Made by a program: the position numbers and the translations under genes. Under the pieces are notes generated by a model. It was not told where the DNA came from. It ran no database searches and was given only the letters and a program-made list of their open reading frames with translations. Positions 38,800 to 46,100 of a stretch of DNA of 64,000 bases are shown here, piece after piece (within the stretch, counting starts at the first letter, position 1; each line of letters starts with the position of its first letter). The stretch comes from Parahaliea mediterranea (GTDB taxonomy: Bacteria; Pseudomonadota; Gammaproteobacteria; Pseudomonadales; Halieaceae): contig NZ_QEWO01000011.1 in the NCBI RefSeq assembly GCF_003402235.1, forward strand, positions 1 through 64,000, read 5' to 3'.

Positions 38800-40929
38800 T
38801 TGAATTCAGCCGTGAAAGACAACAGCCTGTTGCAGTGCCTGCTGGCACTGTGCCGCTACCACGGTAGCGCCTCCACGCCCGAGGCCCTCACCGGTGGCCT
38901 GCCGCTGGCCAACGGCCGTCTGACACCGGCACTGTTTGAGCGCGCCGCCAGTCGCGTGGGGCTGGTAAGCCGTATTGTCGAGCGCCGGGCGGATGGCATC
39001 GAGGCCGAGCTGCTGCCGGCTGTGCTGCTGCTGGAGCAGGATCGCGCCTGCCTGCTGCTGGGCTGGGATCGCGACAGCGATACCGCGTCGGTCATCTACC
39101 CCGAACTCAACGAAGCCGCAGTCCAGGTGGCCGGTGAAAAACTGCGGGCCCAGGACAGCGGCCGCGCCATTGTCTGCCGGCCGCGCTTTCGCTTTGACCA
39201 GCGCACGCCGCGCAACAGCGCATCCAGTCGCGGCCACTGGTTCTGGGACGCCATTCGCGCCAACACGCCCATCTATCGCGATGTGCTGCTGGCGGCTTTG
39301 TTTATCAACGTGTTCGCCCTGGCCCTGCCCCTGTTCACCATGAACGTCTACGACCGGGTGGTGCCCAACTACGCGGTGGAGACTCTGTGGATGCTGGCGG
39401 CGGGGGTGGGCATCATCATGGTCGCCGATATCACCCTGCGCACCATGCGCGGGTACTTTCTGGACCTTGCCAGCCGGCGGGTGGACATGCGTCTGTCGGC
39501 CCAGATCATGGAGCGGGTGCTGGGCTCGCGGCTGGAAAGCAAGCCGGTGTCGGTGGGTTCCTACGCCGTCAACCTGCGCTCCTTTGAAACCGTGCGTGAC
39601 TTTATTACCTCGGCCTCCATCACCACCCTGATCGACGTGCCCTTCGCCCTGATCTTTATCGGGGTGATTGCCTGGATCGCGCCGCTTGTTCTCATTCCCA
39701 TCGGCATCGGCCTGCTGATTGTGCTGGGATATGCCCTGGCCACCCAGGGCAAGCTGAGAGAACTGACGGAGACCACCTACCGCGCCGGCGCCCTGCGCAA
39801 TTCCACCCTGATCGAAAGCCTGGTGGGGCTGGATACCATCAAGGCCATGGGCGCCGAATCGCGCATGCAGCGCAAGTGGGAAGAGACCACCTCTTTCCTG
39901 GCTCATGTGGGCGTGCAGCTGCGGCTGGTGTCCAATTCCACGGTGAACCTGACCCTGTGGAGCCAGCAGATGGTCACCCTGTTTGTGATTGTCACCGGGG
40001 TTTACCTGATCTCCGCCGGCGAGCTGAGTATGGGCGGCCTGATTGCCTGCACCATGCTCGGCGGGCGGGTGATGGCGCCCTTTGGCCAGGTGGCGGGCCT
40101 GATTGCCTCCTACCACAATGCCCAGGTGGCGCTGCAATCCCTGGACGAGGTGATGGCCCAGCCCATGGAGCGCAGTGAGGGCGCCCAGTTCCTGTCGCGG
40201 GAGATGTTCCAGGGCGACATTGAGTTTCGCAACGTGTCCTTCGCCTATCCCGGCAGCGAGATGAGTTCGCTGAACAACGTGTCCTTCCGCATTCGCCCCG
40301 GCGAGCATGTGGCCATTCTCGGCCGGGTGGGCTCTGGCAAATCCACCCTGCAGAAACTGGCCATGGGGCTGTACCAGCCCACCGACGGGGCCATCATGGT
40401 GGATGGCATCGACCTGCGCCAGCTGGACCCGTCCGAGCTGCGCTCGCGGGTGGGCTATGTGCCCCAGGACGTCACCCTGTTCTACGGCAGCCTGCGCGAC
40501 AACCTCACCCTGTCCCACGCCAACGTGAGCGATGCCGCCCTGGTGCGAGCGGCGGAAATCGCCAACCTCGGGGAGTACATCAACCGCCATCCCCAGGGCT
40601 TTGACATGCTGGTCGGGGAGCGGGGCGAGTCGCTGTCTGGTGGCCAGCGCAAGTGCGTGGCGCTGGCGCGGGCGGTCATCCACGACCCGCCCATCCTGTT
40701 GATGGACGAGCCCACCGGCTCCATGGACCACTCCACCGAAGTGGCGGTTAAGCAGCAGCTGCAACATTACGTGAAGGGGCGCACCTGGGTGGTGGTGACC
40801 CACCGCAACTCCCTGTTGGAGATGGTGGATCGCATCATAGTGATCGACAACGGCAAGCTGGTGGCCGACGGCCCCCGCGACAGTGTTATCCAGGCTCTGC
40901 AGCAGGGCAAAATCGGGGCGGCCAAATGA
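38800..40929 (+). CDS. lapB: Type I secretion ABC transporter, LapB-like
   Basis: The inner-membrane ATPase of an adhesin type I secretion system, about 709 residues. The first 130 residues are a degenerate C39-like domain (LLQCLLALCRYHGSASTPEALTGGLP) without a working protease triad, as in LapB. A six-helix ABC membrane domain follows, for example VLLAALFINVFALALPLFTMNVYDRVVPN. The ATPase has Walker A LGRVGSGKST (Lys514), signature LSGGQRKCVALARA and Walker B ILLMDEPT. The start is uncertain. TTG at 38800 has AGGGG 8 bases upstream, while TTG 38755 and GTG 38812 are alternatives. It overlaps lapC by 4 bases. Confidence 0.9.
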   Translation: MNSAVKDNSLLQCLLALCRYHGSASTPEALTGGLPLANGRLTPALFERAASRVGLVSRIVERRADGIEAELLPAVLLLEQDRACLLLGWDRDSDTASVIYPELNEAAVQVAGEKLRAQDSGRAIVCRPRFRFDQRTPRNSASSRGHWFWDAIRANTPIYRDVLLAALFINVFALALPLFTMNVYDRVVPNYAVETLWMLAAGVGIIMVADITLRTMRGYFLDLASRRVDMRLSAQIMERVLGSRLESKPVSVGSYAVNLRSFETVRDFITSASITTLIDVPFALIFIGVIAWIAPLVLIPIGIGLLIVLGYALATQGKLRELTETTYRAGALRNSTLIESLVGLDTIKAMGAESRMQRKWEETTSFLAHVGVQLRLVSNSTVNLTLWSQQMVTLFVIVTGVYLISAGELSMGGLIACTMLGGRVMAPFGQVAGLIASYHNAQVALQSLDEVMAQPMERSEGAQFLSREMFQGDIEFRNVSFAYPGSEMSSLNNVSFRIRPGEHVAILGRVGSGKSTLQKLAMGLYQPTDGAIMVDGIDLRQLDPSELRSRVGYVPQDVTLFYGSLRDNLTLSHANVSDAALVRAAEIANLGEYINRHPQGFDMLVGERGESLSGGQRKCVALARAVIHDPPILLMDEPTGSMDHSTEVAVKQQLQHYVKGRTWVVVTHRNSLLEMVDRIIVIDNGKLVADGPRDSVIQALQQGKIGAAK

Positions 40930-42365
40930 ATGACCTTGACAAGCTGCCGCCGGGCCAGCAGGCACCGCAACAGCCGGAGCAGAAAGCACTGGAACAGAAA
41001 GACCCGGAGCAGAAAAAACGCTACCTGGCCGACCTGCTGTTTGGCCCCTGGCTGAAAGACCCCGACGACGTGCCCCGCAACTGGCAGCAGGACGCCCACA
41101 GTGCCTACATTGCCCAGCAGCCGCTGCGCGCCAGGGCGCTGCTGTATTTTCTGGCGCTGACGGTGGTGGCCCTGGTGGCCTGGTCGGCGCTGGCGGAAAT
41201 CGACGAAGTGACCCGCGGCCAGGGCAAGGTCATTCCCTCGCGCAAGGTGCAGGTAATCCAGTCCCAGGACGGCGGGGTGGTGACTGAAATCCGGGTGAAG
41301 GAGGGCGACATCGTCGAGCAGGGCCAGCTGCTGGTGCGGCTGGACCAGACCCGCTCCGAATCCAGCCTGCGGGAGAGCATGGCGGAACTGCAGGCCCTGC
41401 GGGTGCGGGCCGCCCGCCTGCGCGCCGCGGTGCGCGGCGAAGACTTCAGCCCCGATGCGCAGTGGCAAACCCTGGTGCCGGAAATCGTGTTGGAAGAGCT
41501 GGCGCTGTTTGAGTCCGGCAAAGCCAAGCTGGCGGTCGACAAGGAAATTGCCGGCGAGCAGTTGTTGCAGCGCCAGGAAGAGCTGGCCGAGGTGACCGCC
41601 CGCTCGCGCCAACTGGGCCGCTCGCTGGAGCTGGCGCGGCAGGAACTGGGGGTTACCCGGCCCATGGTGCAGTCCGGGGCTGTGTCCCAGGTGGAGATAT
41701 TACGGCTGGAACGGGAAGTGAATCGCCTGGGGGGTGAGTTCGAGCAGGCCAAGGCCCAGGTGAACCGTATTCGCTCGGCCATTACCGAAGCCGAGCGCAA
41801 GCTGGCGGAAGTGGATATCGAGTTCGCCAACGAGTCGCGCACCGAACTGACCGAAACCCTGGCCCGCATCAACGGCCTGGAGGCGGCCAGTACGGGCCTT
41901 TCCGACCGGGTACAGCAGACCGAGGTGCGCTCGCCGGTCAAGGGCACCGTGAAGCAGCTCTACTTCAACACCATTGGCGGCGTGGTGCTGCCGGGCAAGG
42001 AGATTGTCGAAGTAGTGCCGCTGGATGACACCCTGCTGCTGGAGGTGCGCATCCGGCCCAAGGACATCGCCTTCCTGGTGCCGGGACAGAAGGCGCTGGT
42101 GAAATTCACCGCCTACGATTTTGTGGTCTATGGCGGCCTGGAGGGGGTGGTGGAGCACATCGGCGCCGATACCATCATGGACGAGGAGGGCAATCCCTTC
42201 TACGACATTACCGTGCGCACCGAGGACACCTCCCTCGGCGAAGACCTGCCCATCATCCCCGGCATGACGGTGGAGACGGACATTCTTACCGGCAAAAAAA
42301 CCATCCTGGCCTACCTGATGAAGCCGGTGCTCAGGGCCAAGCAGTATGCGTTGACGGAGCGTTGA
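40926..42365 (+). CDS. lapC: Type I secretion membrane-fusion protein, LapC-like (HlyD family)
   Basis: A 479-residue periplasmic adaptor that connects LapB to the outer-membrane pore. A charged cytoplasmic segment of about 60 residues (Gln/Lys/Glu-rich) precedes one helix, LLYFLALTVVALVAWSALAEI. The lipoyl halves are split around a long alpha-hairpin: VQVIQSQDGGVVTEIRVKEGDIVEQGQLLVRLDQ before it and VRSPVKGTVKQLYFNTIGGVVLPGKEIVEVVP after it. The start overlaps the lapB stop (ATGA) and its stop overlaps the next gene (TGATG), so all three are translationally linked. Confidence 0.92.
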   Translation: MNDLDKLPPGQQAPQQPEQKALEQKDPEQKKRYLADLLFGPWLKDPDDVPRNWQQDAHSAYIAQQPLRARALLYFLALTVVALVAWSALAEIDEVTRGQGKVIPSRKVQVIQSQDGGVVTEIRVKEGDIVEQGQLLVRLDQTRSESSLRESMAELQALRVRAARLRAAVRGEDFSPDAQWQTLVPEIVLEELALFESGKAKLAVDKEIAGEQLLQRQEELAEVTARSRQLGRSLELARQELGVTRPMVQSGAVSQVEILRLEREVNRLGGEFEQAKAQVNRIRSAITEAERKLAEVDIEFANESRTELTETLARINGLEAASTGLSDRVQQTEVRSPVKGTVKQLYFNTIGGVVLPGKEIVEVVPLDDTLLLEVRIRPKDIAFLVPGQKALVKFTAYDFVVYGGLEGVVEHIGADTIMDEEGNPFYDITVRTEDTSLGEDLPIIPGMTVETDILTGKKTILAYLMKPVLRAKQYALTER

Positions 42366-42994
42366 TGGAACAACTCTTTGTAAGCCCACACGGCCGCTTG
42401 CGGCAGCGCTGGGGCGAAGCCTTCGCCAAGGCCCGGGCCGCCGCCCGGGTGAGCGATGCCGTGGCCCTGGCGCCTGACGAGCCGCGCACCCTGTGGCTGG
42501 ATGGCAGCGGCCTGGGGCGGGCCGAATGCCTGGCCTGGGTGCGCGAGGCGGTCGCCACCGGCAGTCGGGTGGTGCTGATGTCGGCCGTGCCCGGCGAAGA
42601 AGAGGCCTTCGACGCCCTGAACCAGGGCGCGGTGGGTTACTGCCACGTAGAGGCGGCGCCCCGCCAGCTGCGCGAAATCGCCCTGGTGGTGGAGCACGGC
42701 GGCCTGTGGATGCCTCCCGAACTGGTGCAACGCCTGATGGGGCTGTCGCTGCGGGTGGTGCCCACGCCGGCGCCGGCCCATCCCCAACTGGATGCACTCA
42801 CCGCCCGCGAGCTGATGGTGGCAGGCCAGGTGGCACGCGGTGCCAGCAACCAGGAAATAGCCGCTAGCCTGGATATCAGCGAGCGCACGGTGAAAGCCCA
42901 CCTGTCCTCCATCTTCGAAAAACTGGCGGTGCGGGACAGGGTGCAGCTCGCCCTGGCTATGAATAACATCCCGACTTACACATCTGTGAACTGA
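42365..42994 (+). CDS. LuxR/NarL-type regulator with degenerate receiver
   Basis: A 209-residue protein with a C-terminal LuxR helix-turn-helix (LTARELMVAGQVARGASNQEIAASLDISERTVKAHLSSIFEKL). The N-terminal 130 residues resemble a response-regulator receiver. An Asp sits at the usual position in TLWLDGSGLG, but the acidic pair expected after strand 1 is absent and the conserved Lys is replaced in the GAVGYCHVEAAP loop. Phosphorylation is therefore doubtful. It is translationally linked to lapC and lies 132 bases before the adhesin gene, so adhesin control is the obvious hypothesis. No sensor kinase is nearby. Confidence 0.85.
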   Translation: MEQLFVSPHGRLRQRWGEAFAKARAAARVSDAVALAPDEPRTLWLDGSGLGRAECLAWVREAVATGSRVVLMSAVPGEEEAFDALNQGAVGYCHVEAAPRQLREIALVVEHGGLWMPPELVQRLMGLSLRVVPTPAPAHPQLDALTARELMVAGQVARGASNQEIAASLDISERTVKAHLSSIFEKLAVRDRVQLALAMNNIPTYTSVN

Positions 42995-43076
42995 TTCACA
43001 GCAAATCCGGCCACCCCTGCCCTTTCGTCCAATGCCCCTTCCGGCGGGCTGCCCTAGTATTCACAGTCCCAATACT
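42984..43076 (+). promoter_or_regulatory. Inverted and direct repeats upstream of the adhesin gene
   Basis: CTGTGAA-CTGA-TTCACAG (42984-43001) is a perfect 7-bp inverted repeat spanning the stop of the LuxR gene. AGTATT-N9-AATACT (43056-43076) is a second. The octamer ATTCACAG occurs in both, at 42994 and 43059. These are candidate sites for the LuxR-type regulator. A clear -35/-10 pair was not found. AAAGGAAC before the ATG at 43127 is the adhesin ribosome binding site. Confidence 0.4.
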
Positions 43077-43126
43077 GGATGTGGCCCGCAATGCTTGCCG
43101 GGTCGGCACATAAAAGGAACTGAGTC

Positions 43127-46100
43127 ATGGCCAACGAAGCAATCGCAACCGTGGTGGCAGTCGTAGGGAAGGCCTTCGCCCGCAACGAAGACGGTGAAAT
43201 GCGCGAAATCCGCCCGGGTGACGTCATCATGGAGGGCGAGACCGTGGTGACCCCGGACGGTGCCCATGTGGAGCTGGCCCTGTCTGACGGCAACCCCTTT
43301 GTCATCTCCGACGTGGAGGAAATGGCGCTGACCCGCGACCTGGTGGCCGAGCGCGCCGCCGGCCCTGACGAGAGCGCCGTGGAAGATGCCTCCATCGACG
43401 CCGTGCTGGCCGCCCTGGAAGAGGGTGAAGACATCGGCGATGTGCTCGAAGCGACCGCGGCTGGTGCCAGCGGCAGTGGCGCCGAAGGCGGCGGCCACAG
43501 CTGGGTGCGCCTGGGCAGGATTGTCGAGCTGACCGATGAATTCGGTGGCCTGCGGGCGCCCGCATTCACTGCCGAACAGGACATCGCCGACCAGGACCCG
43601 AGCCTGTTGCCGGTGGACGCCATCGACGATGCCGAAACCACAGACCCCGGCGAGCCGGTGGTCATTGAAGTGCTGGACAACGATATTTTTGTCGAAGGCG
43701 CCATTGTCACCAGCGTGACCCAGGCCGCCAACGGCACCGTGGTCATCAACCCCGACAGCACCGTCACCTACACCCCCAACCCGGGGTTTTTCGGTGAAGA
43801 TACCTTTACCTATACCGCCATCAGCCCCAACGGCGACGCCTCCGATACCGCCACCGTCACGGTGACCGTGCCCGAGCCTCCGCCGCCCCCTCCGCCCCCG
43901 CCGCCGCCCCCCCCGCCGCCGGAGCCCGAGCCGCCGGTCATTACCATTGCGGATGTCACCGTGGTGGAAGGGCAGAGCGCCAGCGTGGTGCTGAGCCTGT
44001 CGGCGCCAAGCGATGTGCCGGTGACCGTTCAGTTTGCCTCGGCTGACGATACCGCCACCGTTGTGGGTGGCGACTACGACCCGCGCAGCGGCACCATTAC
44101 CTTTGCCCCCGGCAGCACGGCAGTCACCGTGGTGTATGCCACCAATGCCGATGACATCGAGGAGGCCACCGAGCAGTTCTTCGTCAACCTCAGCAATGCC
44201 ACCAACGCCACCATTGCCGACCCACAGGGCATTGTGCGCATTATCGACAACACCGAGCCGCCGCCTCCGCCGCCCCCACCTCCGCCTCCGCCGCCTCCGC
44301 CTCCGCCTCCGCCACCCCCGCCGGAGAACAATCCCCCGGACGCGGTGGACGATGCCTTTACCACGGAGGTGAACACCCCGGTGTCCGGCAATGTGCTGCC
44401 CAACGACAGCGACCCGGACAGCGACCCCCTCACGGTCATCGGCAACACCGATCCCCAGAATGGCACGGTGGTGGTCAACCCGGACGGGAGTTTTGAATAC
44501 ACCCCGAACGACGGTTTTGACGGCACCGACACCTTCACCTACACCATCACCGATGGCGACGGGGGCACCGATACCGCCACCGTTACCATCACCATCGATG
44601 ACAACCCGGTGGACCTTGACCTGCCCGCCGCTGGCGAGGCCGGCACCCTGGTCAGCGAGGCGGGGCTTCCCGTGCGCGGCTCAGAACCGGCCGGTTCTGC
44701 CGGTGACAACAGCGAAACCACCGCCGGCACCATTGCCTTCAGCGGCGAAGACGGCCCGCTGAGCGTGACCATCAACGGCCAGGCAGTAACCGCCGTGGGC
44801 CAGAGCTTTAGCGGCCAGAACGGCTACGGCACCCTGACCGTAACCAGCATTGCCGCTGGCAGCATTGGCTATACCTATACCCTGGCAGACAACACCAGTG
44901 GCGATGCCACCCAGGATACCTTTGCGGTGGCCGTCTCCGATGCCGATGGCGATACCCAGGTTGGCACGCTGACCGTTGCAATCGTGGACGATGTGCCAAG
45001 CGCCGAGGATGACTTTGGCGTAGTGCTCTCCGGCGGCACCCTGGATGTGGCGGCCGATAGTGGCCTGCTGGCCAACGACACACTGGGCGCCGACGATGCC
45101 ACGGTGACCGCACTGGTGCCGACAACCGGCAACCAGGGCACCCTCACCTGGAACGCCGATGGCAGCTATGTGTATGTGGCCGCGGCCAACGCCACCTACA
45201 CCGACACCTTTACCTACACCCTCACCGATGGCGACGGCGACACAGCCACCGCCGTGCTGACCATTGATGTGACCGACGGCTCGCCCAACGCCCCGGCGGA
45301 AAACATCACCGTGTACGAGCGGGCCCTGGACACCACGCAGGACGCGGGTGACCTGGCCGCGGCCTCAGTGACCGGCAGCGACCCGGGCAGCACCCAGGAG
45401 TCGGTGGCCGGCCAGCTGGATGCCGCCGACCCGAATGGCGACACCCTGACCTACACCGCCCAAACCGTTACCGGCAACTACGGTACCCTGGAGTTGCTGG
45501 CCGATGGCAGCTACATCTACACCCTGACCGCCCCGGTGGGCCCCACCGCCAACAGCGTTGACGGCCCCCACACCGAACTGGCGGCGGACACCTTCAGCTA
45601 CCAGGTGCAGGATGGCACCGGCAACACCGCCACCGGCACCATCACCATCGACATTGTTGATGATGTGCCGGTTGCCACTGCCGACACCGCCAGCGTGGTG
45701 GAAGGCGCATCGGTATCCGGCAACGTGACCGACAACGACATTGCCGGCGCCGATGGCTTTGCCACCGGCGCAGTGGTGGGCGTTGCCCAGGGCAGCAACA
45801 CCGCCAGCCCGGTGGCTGGCGGTGTGGGCGCCGCCATCACCGGCACCTACGGCAGCCTGGTGCTGGCCAGCGACGGCAGCTACACCTACCAGGCCAACCC
45901 CAACTCCGCCACGCCCGGCGCCGTGGACACCTTCGTGTACACCGTGCTCGATGGTGACGGCGATACCGCAACCACCACGCTCACCATTACCCTCACCCCG
46001 TCTGGCCTGGCCGCGACCGGTGCCGACCGGGTAGTGAACGAGGCAGCCCTGGACAGTATTGGCTCCCAGCCCGCCCTGGCCACCGAGAGCGTTTCCGGCA

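Noticed and set aside
43874-44326. Sequencing artefact or frameshift at the polyproline tracts
   Set aside because: The frame continues through both tracts into recognisable domains, and codons within the tracts are mixed.
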